Positions 47,730-59,656 of a DNA stretch of 64,000 nucleotides are shown here, in pieces. Source of the DNA: Chrysogorgia sp. JL179-B06 (Eukaryota; Cnidaria; Anthozoa; Scleralcyonacea; Chrysogorgiidae); the NCBI GenBank assembly GCA_035772405.1, contig JAYKKM010000044.1, positions 836,001-900,000 of the forward strand, read 5' to 3'. The notes below the pieces were generated by a model. It saw only the letters and a program-made list of their open reading frames with translations. It was not told the origin of the DNA and did no database searches. The first letter of the stretch is position 1. Every line of letters begins with the position of its first letter. Both the position numbers and the translations under genes were made by a program.

Positions 47730-50163
47730 CTAGACAAGGGTTCCCATACTGCCTTGCGAGTTGTCATCACTGCGATGTTGCTCTTGCATATGAATAGAAG
47801 ATAGATTTTGATTCTCTTGGATGCTGTAAAAATAGAATTAAGTACGTATTCATTATTCATTAAGTATTACATTAATTAAGTATTACATTAATTAAGTATT
47901 CATTATTACGAGTTTGCGCAAAACCTTTTGTTTTAACCTAATTTTGTTTAAACATTTTAAATATTGCATGTTTCCTAATTCAAATTCCTTCAAAATTCCT
48001 TTATATGCTCAAGAAATCCTTTTGGAAGGATAAATCCTTCAAAGTGGAAGCACTGGTTATGTACTGCGCATTCTATAATAAAATAATAATATTACAGGAC
48101 ACATATTCAATTCAATTAAGATTTCCAGTCCTCGCACGAAGCAACTCGCAGCTCGCTGCTGGTACTCGCATGGTTTTCACTGTATTTCCACAACATGCAG
48201 CTTGCTGCGGGTACTCACATGGTTTACACTGTATTTCCACCACATGCAGCTCTCTGCAGGTACTCGCATGGTTTCCACTGTATTTCCACAACATGCAGCT
48301 CGTTGCGATAACTCATGGGGTTTCACTGAAGACTGATGAAGCGATATCCGAGTTTTTTTAACAAACTTCGAGGTGTTTGGATATATCCTGATGAAGCACT
48401 CTTCTGAGTGTTTCAGATATTGCACGTCAAACAAATCGATATTTACGAGAAAATCGAGGTGAAAGTTCGATTAATTAAGTTAACCATCGACATCGGGTAA
48501 TGATTTTCTTTGTGCAGTTTAATTTAGTATAATTTGTTTGCTCGCAGCTTCGTGCGAGGACTGGAAATCCGCCTTTATGTATGTCTGTCCGTGTTCGAAT
48601 TTATTCTATGTAAATTTAACGCTTCAGTTGGAACAATTTGTGGGTGTGTGATGCGATCACTACGATGAATATACTTACCAATTGTTCTTCACTCTGGCTA
48701 GTTTCATACGTATCCACAGTCGCTGCGGTAAGCGGTAGAATAAAACCACAACAAACACGGCCAAAACCGCCACGATTGCAATTAGCCACACTAGGATTGT
48801 TTGCTTTCCATTAATCATCGTTTGGGTAGTTACCGAGGTCATTAGTTGGTCGGTTGTAGAGCTCTTTGGTTGGTCGATTGCAGAGGTCATTGGTTGGTCG
48901 GTTGCAGAGTTCTTTGGTTGGTCGGTTGCAGAGTTCTTTGGTTGGTCGGTTGGAGAGTTATTTGGTTGGTCAATTGACCCGACCCTTTGTTTAACAAACG
49001 GAGTCGTTGTTTGCCGAACATTTCCTCCTGAAACAGAAATAAAAAGTACTTAAATTACTTTGCATGGTTTGATTCGAACAATCAGAAATTGAAACACCAC
49101 TGCTCTAACTAGAAAATGTTATGTATTTAGACGCGCTAATTCCAAATCTGTTTTCAGAATTGACGACTAATCTAAGTACATAAACCGTTTTTACGAAGGG
49201 TATGCACGTTCTCGTAATATAATAGACACGTATGTTATGTATTTAGACTAGGTAATTCCAAATATGTTTTCAGAATTGAAGTCGAGTAAATATTGGCCGA
49301 GAGTTCCTTTTGCGGTCTGCGCCCAAAAGGAACGCAAGGTAAGTACTTCATCTTGCAGTGATATATTATAGCGAGCCCATACCACCAAACAAGAGATTAA
49401 GGGGAATTTTGTCACTTAAAATAACCGCTAACCCCAAAACAACTTAAATCCTAACCCTAATCCCCTGAGTTTTCTAACCTTAATCTCTTGTTTAGTGGTA
49501 TTGGTTCACTATATCCCTACGAAATTGTAGGGGGAGGGGTAATTAGATGTAAAAGTTATTTGTGTTCCTCATTATTCCTCGAAGCCCCTCCCCGGAAGGA
49601 GTTTCAGTAGTACAATAACATTTTGAAATTTACATATTTCAATATGTAAATTTCTTATTTCGCTGAGTCATCCATGTGGTGAATGAATGACTAAATTCTT
49701 TTTCATTCATCCAAATTTTTTCATTCATTTTTCATTCATGAATGAATGAAAAAATTCGCTGCCTACAAATTGAACATTTTGTACGGAATGTGTTGACTAA
49801 AACAATTGTATTTGAGGTTATAAGATGATCAAAGTTATTTTCCTAGTCGATCGTTTGATTAAACAACGGCTTTCGTTAATTGTACCAGACTAAACTTTAA
49901 CAGTTTAACTTACCGCAAGTTTTCTTGCATTCGTTTATGTCCTTTATGTTGCCACCTTCGGCTTCGCACAATGTCCAGTTTAGAGGACAGCCGAGACAGT
50001 CGCCGTTGACAAACCCGCTTCGATAAGTTGTAGCTTGGCACGGAGTTGGTTCCGCTGGATCGGGAGCGTCTGTGTGTCCATCTCCTTTAACTTCATACAG
50101 CAAACTTGCAACCATTGCCATTACGAACGGCCAAAAATACATCGCGTTTCTGACACATTTCAT
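47730..50163 (-). CDS. Single-pass receptor-like protein with one six-Cys (BCMA/TACI-like) module
   Basis: Not a named gene. Exons 50163-49914, 49027-48679 and 47823-47730 join in phase (1, then 2) to 230 aa. Residues 1-27 are a signal peptide. Cysteines at 42, 56, 59, 66, 79 and 83 give C-x13-C-x2-C-x6-C-x12-C-x3-C, with Tyr47 and Asp55 placed as in the single CRD of BCMA/TACI-type TNF receptors. Residues 103-150 are six copies of an 8-residue unit (DQPKNSAT), a likely O-glycosylated stalk. Residues about 161-181 are the TM helix, followed by a basic stop (RLPQR). The cytoplasmic tail is about 47 residues, ending SQGSMGTLV. A TTTATT on the plus strand at 47631 could serve as AATAAA. TNFR assignment is inference from spacing; no death domain is present. 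First-exon copies lie at 51060 and 55484. Confidence 0.75.
48119..48570. repeat. 49-bp tandem repeat within an inverted pair, intron 2 of its host gene minus strand
   Basis: Three units with period 49 start at 48162, 48211 and 48260 (ctgtatttccac...catgcagc). Outer inverted copies tttccagtcctcgcacgaag at 48120 and its inverse near 48545-48568 enclose them. It lies between exons 2 and 3 of the receptor-like gene. Confidence 0.8.
49130..49290. repeat. Dispersed repeat copy
   Basis: Shares tttttacgaagggtatgcac and the agacgcgctaattccaaatc block with 14190-14575, 56550-56860 and 61640. It lies in intron 1 of the receptor-like gene. Confidence 0.6.
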
Positions 50164-51059
50164 GGTGACAGCCAAACGGCAATAATGATAGATTTAGGCT
50201 GTTTTGTTGAAGATAACATTCAACCGGCGAACTGGCCACGTTCTTCTGTCAAATAAATTAACACGTGGAATGGACGGAATTTCCTGTCGGACCAACTCCT
50301 ATTAATTTACGCATAATTCATGCAAATCAAACAGACGAGAGGAAATAATGAATGACACGAAGAAGTAACTCTTGTAATGTCTCAGGGTCTTATTGAACCA
50401 CAACCCGGCTACAATAACAAGTTAATAATAATTATGATATATAGATTTATACCTCTCTCCTCCGCGGCGCATTCCCTGCGCGCTTTAGTATTGCCCGCGC
50501 CCGTTGGCCAGCCCACGCCTTCCCTGTCGCGCACCTTCGCCTCCTAATCAAGAAGAGGTCCATTCTGGTCGGACAAATTGTTTATAATATAAACACATCA
50601 CTTCAACCTTTAAAAATGATATGAATAGTTATAACCAAAATTAGGCCAAAATAATTATATACTAGTATGAAAACTGTACAGAAAGTCATGAGTCACGCCA
50701 CTGATAAATGAGTGACGGTCTCCTTGATCAGCCCTCCCCCTGGCCAATGGCTTTTCAGCTTGCTATGTCACTGTTCATTTATATGTTTGTTCTTAATTGT
50801 AACATATATATTTCGGTGGCATAATAACGGTTTTAATGATTTTCTCTTTACCATGTATATGTTCAAGTGTATACATTGAACATTGAAAGACTCGTTGGGA
50901 GAGGGAATTCGCTTCGTAGGCACTTTGACAGATAATTACTCATTAAAAACATCGGTATTTTGTCCAGCAAAGAACATTCTTTATCGGAATGTGCATATAC
51001 CGTTTTGTGTCAACTGAAAGCACAATTGCATTTGACACAGTTATTTTCCTAGTAGATTG
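50164..51059. promoter_or_regulatory. Upstream region of the receptor-like gene
   Basis: The first 170 bp contain blocks (aataatgatagatt, gttttcttgaagata, aacacgtgg, taattcatgca) that recur upstream of the copies at 51200-51380 and 55714-55915. The duplicated unit therefore included promoter sequence. No core element could be assigned. The rest has no gene. Confidence 0.5.
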
Positions 51060-51205
51060 TTTGGTTAAACAATGGCTTTTTCGTCATCGAGTTTACAGGA
51101 CAGCCGAGACAGTCTCCGTTGACAAACCCACTCCTAAAAATCCTTGGTACAAAAGCATACACCAAAAAATACATCGCGTTTCTGTGATGGTGACCAACAA
51201 ACCCA
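51060..51205 (-). pseudogene. Broken first-exon copy of the receptor-like family
   Basis: Retains RNAMYFLVYAF and SGFVNGDCLGCPVNS from the signal peptide and Cys module. The start ATG is lost (ATC with a base missing), the first Cys region is deleted, and the second half of the module and its splice donor are gone. The downstream intron sequence still matches that of the intact copy (gattgtttggttaaacaa versus the block at 49845-49870). Confidence 0.8.
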
Positions 51206-51499
51206 ATAATGATAGATTGAGCTGGCGTTTGTTTTCTTGAAGATACGATCATTGATTGCACCGGACTTTGGCCGCGTTTTGTTGTTAAATGTCTTAAAAA
51301 ATAAATCATTGTCAATTCAAAACCAACACGTGGGCCATTACCGGTATTTCCTGTTTACGCAATAATTCATGCATTTAAAGAAACGAAAATCAAACCCTGT
51401 AGTCTGAACTAACTTTATATTCTAGAAATTTGATAGTGTAGACGAAAGGAATAATGAACGAAGCGAAGAAGTAACGCTAGTTGTAACGTCAGTCTTGAT

Positions 51500-52400
51500 T
51501 CTTTTCTCTGGTACCTTAGCAACAACAAGCTAATAATAATTATTATAATTATCTGATAAAAAAGTTGGAATGCGGATTAATTATTCATTCTTCAAAATTG
51601 TTTGAAAGTAATCAGAATCAAGAATATCAGATAATGTTTTATTTAATAAACTATAAGGATTAGGATTAATTAAGGTTAGCCTGTTTAGACATTATATACA
51701 TTCACAGCTACATGTTACCATAGGTCCGATTGCTATTAATTACCTCTGAAGCACTCCCATTAAACACTCACAGTTTCCGATTTACTGTATTTTGAGACAT
51801 TCCATATTGATGTATTGTTGCGATAATCGATACCAAAGTGGTTCGTAAACACATGCACTTAACCACTTCAGGCCTTTCAACATGATGTGTGTTGTGAATT
51901 ACCAAAAAGAAATCTTTACTAGTGTGAAAAAAATCTGTACAGAAAGTGTACGTGTATGATACAAGAGAAAAAATACGTACAGACGCAAAGTTAAAAGTTT
52001 GCCAAATGGCAAAACCCAACGACATGAACTTAACGAAAGCACAATTAATAGATTTGAAGAGGTTCAAAAACATACCAATTAAGCAAAGCCGCTCACACGC
52101 GAATTAACAACAAACAAAGACATTTACTAAGTGGGGCTGTGTGTGTGGCAAACTAAGGAACATATATCCAACAGCGAAATACAAAAGCCCAGACAAATTG
52201 GAGACCAAACTCTCAACCAGAGCCTTCGTAAGCCGACAAAACCGGATACTATTTCAAAGAAATAAAATAACTTAGTTGGCGCCATAAAAGTGACATGTCT
52301 GCAGTCACACAAAGCGATTGCCCTACTAAGCTACGTGTGGTATACTTCCCACTTTAAGTATGGCGTAGTTGAGAATAAAGTCCTAATTCCAAAAGGCAAT
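51500..52400. other. Unrecognised intergenic sequence
   Basis: Open frames exist on both strands, including about 100 residues at 51768-52073 on the minus strand, but none has a recognisable motif. Confidence 0.35.
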
Positions 52401-52420
52401 TAAGATAGCATAGAAATTGA

Positions 52421-52587
52421 GTTATATTGTTTACTTGGCTTCGTTTAGCTTAACTTCCGAAATCCGAAGTTTACGAGAGTTATATTGTTTACTTGGCTTC
52501 GTTTAGCTTAACTTCCGAAATCCGAAGTTTATGAGAGTTATATTGTTTACTTGGCTTCGTTTAGCTTAACTTCCGAAATCCGAAGTT
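52421..52587. repeat. 58-bp minisatellite, about three units
   Basis: Units start at 52421, 52479 and 52537 (gttatattgtttacttggct...) and are almost identical. The only clear differences are tacgaga/tatgaga at the junctions. Confidence 0.95.
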
Positions 52588-53721
52588 CGTTAAGACAAGC
52601 TTATTATATGAGATCTAGGAAAATGTCTATTGTATAAGACTTTACATGGCAGGGATTATTTTAACGTGCAGTGATAACCAATTTGTGCAGTGATAAACGA
52701 GATTTGTGAAGTGATAAACGCAATTTTGTGCAGGTGTTATTCGTGAAAGGATTGCATCAGAAATAATGTTCAAAGGCACAGTACGTCTTACTACATTCCA
52801 ACATATACTATTTAATATCAAAATTTAAATTAGCAAATACACAAATAAGACGATAAGTTAAACTGTTAAAGGACCTTTGTCCACTCTCTTTAACCCTTAC
52901 AGACCTCACCAGAAGCTAACTAAAACTAGTTTCTACCTAATTTCTGGCATTTCAACTTTCAAGATACATGATTGAGTATAGCTACTATATCTAGCAGGCC
53001 CTACCGCCATAATAAACAAAATGCTAGTGTTCTCACTATTTAGCCGACTACCCAACGGTGCCAACCAGCCAACCCCACATAGCTAACATGCTTGAGGCTT
53101 CTCTGAGCTACTGACCATTGTTATTTTGAAAATATGTGAATGTATGCTGTGCGAAATGGCCGCTTATGTATACTATGACAGTATGACTAGTTGATTACTG
53201 ACGAACTACCGACCTACTCAGTGCTCCATCGCTGCTTAACGTGCTACGGAAGTTATGTGTACTTTGTCTTTTCTTGTTATATAGGATATATTTGCAGTGA
53301 GCTGTTTTTTGTCCTAATAAGTTGTACTTTATGTAAGATAAAATATAGGAGACTGTGTGGGAATCATTCGATTTGTCAAAAATGCTAGAAAATTGCCGTA
53401 AATCAGTTGAAATAAAGTTCATTTACCTCTACTACAAGGTGTACTTGTCATTTATGTGTTGTTTGGGTGTGATCTGGCGCTGTTTGGGACATTTACAGCG
53501 AGTTTTGTTTCCAACCATATGCTGTTACAACATGGCCTGACCTAACATGACGTACCTACACACAAAACTAATTTTGAACAACTCTGGCGTTATATTTTAT
53601 GAATCATATCACATTTTAACTTTCTCTGCAGTTGCATAAACGTAATTTTCAACCTATCAGTTTTCTAATCGTTGACTAATTGCACACGACAATATACATG
53701 CACGAGTCAACTGATTATGTC

Positions 53722-53798
53722 TCTGAATCCCGGACCGCAAAGATTGGAACCATATGATTGTCGGTGATGTGCTCTAATCATTGAGCTATACCGAGACT
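53722..53798 (-). repeat. tRNA-derived sequence
   Basis: On the minus strand, tatagctcaatgattagagc fits an A box and D arm. atggttccaatc about 20 bases later fits a B box. Stem pairing is poor, so this is probably a tRNA pseudogene or SINE head. Confidence 0.45.
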
Positions 53799-54455
53799 CA
53801 GATAGAGAGCGAAGGTTACAATGATATATGTACACTGTACTACATTCCTGTAGTTTAGTGTATCAAGTAAAAATTCACTCATGTTATAGTGTTAATAATA
53901 ATAATAAAAGGTTTAATGAAATACCATCGCACCAAAAGGTGAATTACAGTATCTTTACAAAACTAAACATATATTTACATTATCCTTAATCTTAACAGTA
54001 TCTACATTACACTCATTATAATTTAGCCTTGCTGATATGGTCAATGGTGCAGCTGACGAGAGAGCCCCCCCCCCCCGGTCCTGTAAAGGTACATGTTTTT
54101 AAGCTAGTTTTACGTCAAACAACTAAACAGGAAAAGCATTTATTATAAACAAGATTAATTGATATTTGGGGCAGTACAATGCTTCCAACATGAAACAATC
54201 CAGCACATGAACTCAGGTCAGTCAGGTGCACGTAACTTTTGTGAGTTATCTGAGTATAATCAGTGCAATTGACATCACATTTAGAGGCCTAAAAAATAAA
54301 ACGATACATGCATGATGAAATGTATTTTAGATTCATGTTCTTATCAAAGATTCAGTGAAAACTCAATCACAAATTATGTAAAGTTAACAAGATAACTCAT
54401 TGTAAATGATAGAGATCAATGGAGTCTGAGATCAATGCAGTGGGTCAGCACTAGA

Positions 54456-54968
54456 GGCAATCCACTGAGGGTCTTTAACCGAGTGGGGACTAGTACTAGT
54501 TGCTAAATTATATTTCTGCCCTGCCAGGTTATCTTGACTCTTAGATTACCAATAATCGCCAATTGTCAAATACTCTTAGATTACCAATAATGGGTAATTC
54601 CACAACAATATATTGTAGGATTCTAGAACTCAACCCCAACACAACACCAATCCTAACCCAACCAAGTGGGGACTCGACTAGTTGCTAAATTATTTAAGTT
54701 TCTTAATTTTTTAAAACACACAGGTTGGGAGTTAGGGTTACAATGAAGTTGAAGGCGGGGATTGGGCGGGGGGTTAGGATTAGGATTTGTGTTGTGGTTG
54801 GGTTCTAGAATCCTACAATTTACTGTTGTGGAATTACCCATTATTGGTAATCTAAAAGCATTTGGCAATTGCCGATTATTGGTCTTTAATCATGTACTCC
54901 TAAAAACAGTTCAAAACAGTCAAAAACAGTTGGTCCCCACTCGGTGAAAGACCCTCGGTGGATTGCGT
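54456..54968. repeat. Foldback element with G-rich loop
   Basis: The outer arms (caatccactgagggtcttta... and its inverse ending near 54968) and inner arms (taccaataatgggtaattcc and its inverse) pair over about 200 bp. The centre holds ggggttaggattaggatt strings. Nothing coding. Confidence 0.75.
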
Positions 54969-55483
54969 GCTAAGCTGTAGTCCGCGTTGCTTTTGTTCAG
55001 CGTCCTGCTTGACGAGTATTCCCGACTTTGCAACGAACAATCTCGATACTCAAAACTATGTTCAGCGTTCTAATTTGCCCAGATGCCCTCTTAAAACATA
55101 AAGCTGGGTTCTCCGTGCTGGAAAAAACGATTCTGCACACGATGGATGTTCAGGCGATCTAGCTGGTCCAGATCTGTTGGTTTTCATATATATTTAAAAC
55201 TCCTTTCTATATTTATAAATAGATATTTTTGAAATATATTAAAAACTCCTACGCTACATATTTAATTCATTGAAAACAATATCCTGACTTTGAGTGATCA
55301 CTTTTTGACTCATACTCATAATTGCCAGACTGTATGTTTTTTCTTTTGTAGCTTATTTCAGTCAGGCATAATACGTTTCGAACGAGTTTTCTTTACCATA
55401 TGTTCAAAGTGTATATTGGGCATTCAAGGCACAGATCAATTTCATTGATAAAAACCATGGCAAACCAAATATCTATAACTTAC

Positions 55484-55700
55484 CACAAGCTTCCTCGCAT
55501 GCCTCAATGTCGCCACCCTGGGCTTCGTTTCGGCATAAATTCGAGTTCATAGGACAACCTAGACAGTCTCCGTTGACAAACCTACTATGATACGTTCCTT
55601 GTTCGCATGCATGTTCCATTGGACTGGCAGCGTCTGTATTACGATACAGCAAACTTGCAACGAAAGCATACACCAAAATATACATCGCGTTTCTGTTCAT
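55484..55700 (-). CDS. Intact first exon of the receptor-like family (signal peptide + six-Cys module)
   Basis: ATG at 55700, donor GTAAGT after 55484, 72 codons plus one base. This is the same phase as exon 1 of the complete gene. Residues 1-26 are a signal peptide (MYILVYAFVASLLY). The cysteines C32, C46, C49, C56, C68 and C72 keep the family spacing, with YHSRFVNGDCLGCPMNSNLC the conserved core. No stalk/TM exon was found between here and 50164. It is therefore an orphaned gene end, or an alternative first exon that could splice in phase to 49027. Its upstream sequence matches that of the complete gene. Confidence 0.65.
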
Positions 55701-55984
55701 GGTGACCAACAAACCAAATAATGGTAGATTGAGCTGGAGTTTGTTTTCTTGAAGATACGAATACGGTGATAATGGTTGAACCGATAATGGTCGAATACGA
55801 TAATGTTGGAGGCGAGTTCTTTTGTTAAATTTCTAAAATGAATACTTGTCAATTAACTTACAAACCAACACGTGGGCATGTTGGTATTTCCTGTTTACAC
55901 AATAATTCATGCATTTCAGGAAACGACTAGAACGAAAGTTCAGGCTATAAGGGCTGACATTTCTGTTTTTGTTTGGTCTTTATT

Positions 55985-56080
55985 TTTCGTTAGGTTAGGG
56001 TTGGCTACGGTTAGGGTTAGGTTTAAGGTTAGATCAAGGTTAGGGTTGGGGTTAACGGTTAGGATTAGGGTTTCAGTATA
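55985..56080. repeat. Degenerate telomere-like TTAGGG repeat
   Basis: Irregular ggttagggtt units, interrupted by ggctac and gatcaa variants, over about 90 bp. They match the animal telomere unit but are too degenerate and internal to be a telomere. Shorter strings occur at about 30775, 44870, 49440 and 54730. Confidence 0.65.
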
Positions 56081-56267
56081 GTTAATGTAGACATTATATA
56101 TATTCACAGCTACATGTTACCAACTGTATTGGCATGATTTCCGGGCAAGCTATGGTAGTTCTTAGAGTACCTATACAGCCTTTTCAGTTTTTAGTATTTT
56201 AAACAGAGAACGAAAAACTAGTTAATAAGTTCTTATTATACAAATATTTGAAATATATATTGAATGA

Positions 56268-56482
56268 TGAGATGAAATGTTCTCGAGTGAATGAGCCCAA
56301 ACCGCGTAAGCATCAAACTGCTTGCCGTGGCTGGGTTTTGATCGCGCGACCTTGACCGTGTAGCTCAGTGGTAAGAGCGTTGAACTAGTAAATCAAAGGT
56401 CTCGGGATCAAAACCCAGCCACGGCAAGCAGTTTTCTGCTTACGCGGTTTGGGCTCATTCACTCGAGAACATTTCATCTCTT
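56268..56482. repeat. Palindrome enclosing a tRNA-like gene
   Basis: The left arm (gatgaaatgttctcgagtga... to ctgggttttgatc at about 56343) is the inverse of the right arm (gatcaaaacccagccacggc to gaacatttcatctc). Pairing is near perfect over about 75 bp per side. The centre, about 60 bp, is the 5' two thirds of a tRNA-like sequence. Confidence 0.9.
56354..56425 (+). tRNA. tRNA-Thr(AGT)-like sequence, probably a pseudogene
   Basis: Exactly 72 nt in canonical layout. D arm GCTC/GAGC; anticodon arm with loop CTAGTAA (anticodon AGT, U33 and A37 present); T-arm-like TCGGG...CCCAG; and 3' CCACGGC. The A box TAGCTCAGTGG is consensus; the B box is degraded (GGATCAAAACC). The acceptor stem pairs poorly unless one base is shifted. 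The copy of gccgtgg in the left palindrome arm would pair with the 3' end perfectly. Likely a tRNA relic or SINE head. Confidence 0.5.
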
Positions 56483-56549
56483 CATCATATTACCGAGTGA
56501 CAATATCACAACATCATATATATATTATATATATTTATATTTATTTATT

Positions 56550-56860
56550 TATTTGAGCGGATCATGGTAGGACCAACTCCTTATTAGGAAGTAAAAAGTC
56601 GTTTTGGGTGATCCGTTATTTTGGCAATGTTGTGAGGCCGAAGCCCGAAGGGCGGCCATTGGCGAGTGGTGGTCTGACGAACTACATTATAAAGAGGTTT
56701 TCACGAAGGGTATACATGTTTGCGTAATATAATAGGTACGTGTGTTATGTATTTAGACTCAGCTAATTCCAAAACTGCTTTCATAATTGAAATCGAGTAT
56801 ATATTGGCAGAGATAACGTTCAAAATCTACGAACGACGAACCGGTCTTTTTGGGATTTGC
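56550..56860. repeat. Dispersed repeat, fullest copy
   Basis: Shares ccttattaggaagtaaaaag, gggtgatccg, gacgaactacat, acgaagggtatacatgtttg and agataacgttcaaaatctac with the copy at 61640-61813 and 62980-63080. No coding capacity seen. It may be the body of a non-autonomous element. Confidence 0.65.
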
Positions 56861-56869
56861 TATAGACAG

Positions 56870-58590
56870 ACGCGGTCTGGGCACTGGTGACCATGGGTGG
56901 GGAAAAGAAACTCTAGGGGTGGTGTGTGTGTATGTGTGTGTGTTGGGGGGGGGGGGGGGTAGTGGTAGAAAAGACGAGCGAGGGGATTATTGCCGATTCG
57001 TATTTCTAGTTTAGAGCTCTCATGTCTCACTTAATTTGTCGTAATGTGTAAATGTTCAGGTGATCATTTTGTTGACTTGGTTTCATTTAAACGAAAAACT
57101 GGAGAGACAACACATTTCAAAATCTTGCTAACAGTTCGTTACAAGCAAAGTTCACTGTCTAAAACTAAGGCTAAATTCTAATGTTGGCCTTTTGACATTT
57201 TCAATAATTTTATATTAACTGGATATAGGATTAGATTGTTTTAATACACGACAAGATAATTACTCGGGCTACTGTGGTACAGCGCGACTCTAGGTTTCGG
57301 CTCCGTTTCTGTATTATTTCCCGGGTGTCACAAATCTACAAAATTGCGCAATATTTCCCATAAGGCTTTGCAAAACTTGTGGATCTTGTGAGTCACGTGC
57401 GTGTTTCTTTCTTTTAGGACTTTGGTTGACGTTGACCACAGTGGTTTGACTTGCCTAGTTCATCAATGACGTGGCTCTTCATAAATACTCTCACAATGCT
57501 TAGAAATACAGACTCCATTCTCGGTAGATCTATAGGTTGATCCGCGATCTCAAATAAATTAATTCTCAACACCGTCCTCGTTCTGTTTACAACACAACTC
57601 TGAGCATTTTCACGTCTTCAGGACGACGCGTGAACTCGCTGAGAGGTGAGAGCTGTTCCTTAATGTTGACTTCAGCTCAAACACTACAAATGTTTTAGCA
57701 GAACTGGAGCGTTTTGGAGGTTATAAAACAAACTTCAAACCTCGTATACGGTAGTTAATTTACGATGGCTTCTTTCGCATGCTTAAATTCACACTGCTTG
57801 TTAAAGTTTTGATGACCACGTCGTCGAGCTTGCCGCGTCGTAGAACGTAGATCTTAAAGGCCTATTGAACTAGAAAACAATCGTATACGAAAACACTCGA
57901 CACTGAAAAAGTCTCTTCATATGAATTCTTAAGTGAACACTCGTTTGTTGTTATAAGTGGGGGAAAATCACTCGTGAAAAAGTGCGCGAGATTTTTTTGA
58001 TCAAACATTCATGTGATTTTTTTTTTTTTTGTGAATTTTTCGTGATTTTTAATTTTTTCCCTTTTATTTGCTATATTTAATTAAGTGAGCTTTTTTAAAT
58101 TTTGATCTAATAATTTCTGTTTCCATTGATTTTTAATTTTGTTTACTGATTTTTTTATTTTTCGGTGATTTTTACTGATTTTTTGTATATTTTTTCGGAA
58201 TTGAAATTAGTTAAGAAACGTTTTTCCCATCACATTCTTGTCACTTGCAAGTTCATGTTTGGTGAAAATTGTCGATCACGCAAGATTTCGGAAAGTCGTT
58301 GGTCAGTTTCCTCTTAAAGAACTGGGGATTCTTCGTGCTGAAATATAATAAATGAAAGCTGTAAGTATAACTGAGGAAAATCCTGGGGCTTGTAACCATA
58401 GCGGTACCGCCTGCGGTAGCAACAAGAACTGTGTGCACCTCTACTCCTGTCTGAAGATAATAATATACACTCAGTCTCAAGCTAAAGGCATGGCCGTAGG
58501 AGCCGGGGGGGGGGGGGCATGTGCCCAAATGTCCCATGTCAAATGTCCCATGTCCCACTTTTTCCCCCAAATATTCTTATTTTATTTTAG
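56870..58590. other. Intergenic sequence
   Basis: A GT-rich run followed by a G-run at about 56924-56960 and a T-rich stretch at about 58015-58200. A G-run with tcccatgtc repeats at 58505-58565 resembles hAT-MITE interior. No gene recognised. Confidence 0.4.
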
Positions 58591-58621
58591 AATATTTAAA
58601 GATATTTTGAAAAAGTAATTA

Positions 58622-58760
58622 TATGTGCAAATTGTCTCGCAACACTGATCTAGAGGCATGTTATGTAAGAAAAAGGTCAGCAGAGTGCAACGTGTGCCCA
58701 TGCTTGCATTTACACTTTTTACTTAGCATCCCTCTAGATCAGTGTTGCGAGACAATTAAA
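58622..58760. repeat. Hairpin repeat
   Basis: The arms attgtctcgcaacactgatc and gatcagtgttgcgagacaat are exact inverses about 90 bp apart. Confidence 0.85.
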
Positions 58761-59029
58761 AGTTGAATGAAAAATTGCACAGTGTAAAAACGCCTTAAGT
58801 GTATTTCAATTTTAAGAAACAAATAGTCTTGCAGCCATGGCCTAAGTTGTTAATTAATTTATATTGTGTTAATAACAAGATGTAAAATTATTAACAAACT
58901 AGGCAAAGAAAAATTGATTCTTCAGACATAGCTAGACTGCAGAAAAATAGTCTCTGATTAATTTGGCTCAAATCCGTCTCCCTAAAAATGGCTAACAAAA
59001 GTTCTTGATGTCAATAAAATTGGATAAAG

Positions 59030-59241
59030 TTTGTGGTGACCGCTTAATACGAGTTCAAGACAATGAAATACTAACTTTGGGACTGTACAAAGGGTGACTG
59101 CGTCCGCTTAATAGAGGTGACCGTTTACTAAAGGTTACTTTAACAGTATTTTAGTTACGAAATTTTCGGGACTTTGACAACTGACCGCTTAATAAAGGGT
59201 GACCGCTTAATATGGGGACCGCTTAATACAGGTTTTGACTG
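59030..59241 (-). mobile_element. Tigger/pogo-type transposon end
   Basis: Read on the minus strand from 59241, it begins CAGTCAAAACCTGTATTAAG followed by repeated cggtcaccc-type blocks and tattaagcggtc. This is the classic layout of Tigger/pogo (Tc1/mariner group) ends. A TA follows at 59242-59243. The other end and the transposase were not found. Confidence 0.7.
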
Positions 59242-59656
59242 TAGTTGTAATTGTTGTAATTCAGACGACGATTTCTCCCTAGTACTCAGGACGTCGCGGT
59301 TTAGTAATCGCCGATTTATGTTGAAACTGCGCATGCGGGCAGTTTGGTAAAACGAAGACCTGGATTAGAGTCAGTGTTAGTGCTGTTCTTGTCCGACTGA
59401 ATTCGAATACACTGTCCCGCAAGATCGACTAGTTGATCGGCGATAGTCACCGACTGAAGTACAACAATTACAACTATATGGAAACCAGGCTTTAGCGTTA
59501 GCATCACAATTATTTCGGGTTAACCAATCAGATGACATGGAAAGTGAATTCCCAAAAAAGGCTGGCATCTTACCGGCAATCAGAAAGTTGGAACACTGCT
59601 GCTCGTCTATTACTAACACTCCATAAAAGCTAAATTGAGAAAATAATAAAACCTAC

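Noticed and set aside
59377..59629. Possible third exon of the 59657-60080 gene (acceptor before 59629)
   Set aside because: The intron would be only about 27 nt, too short for splicing.
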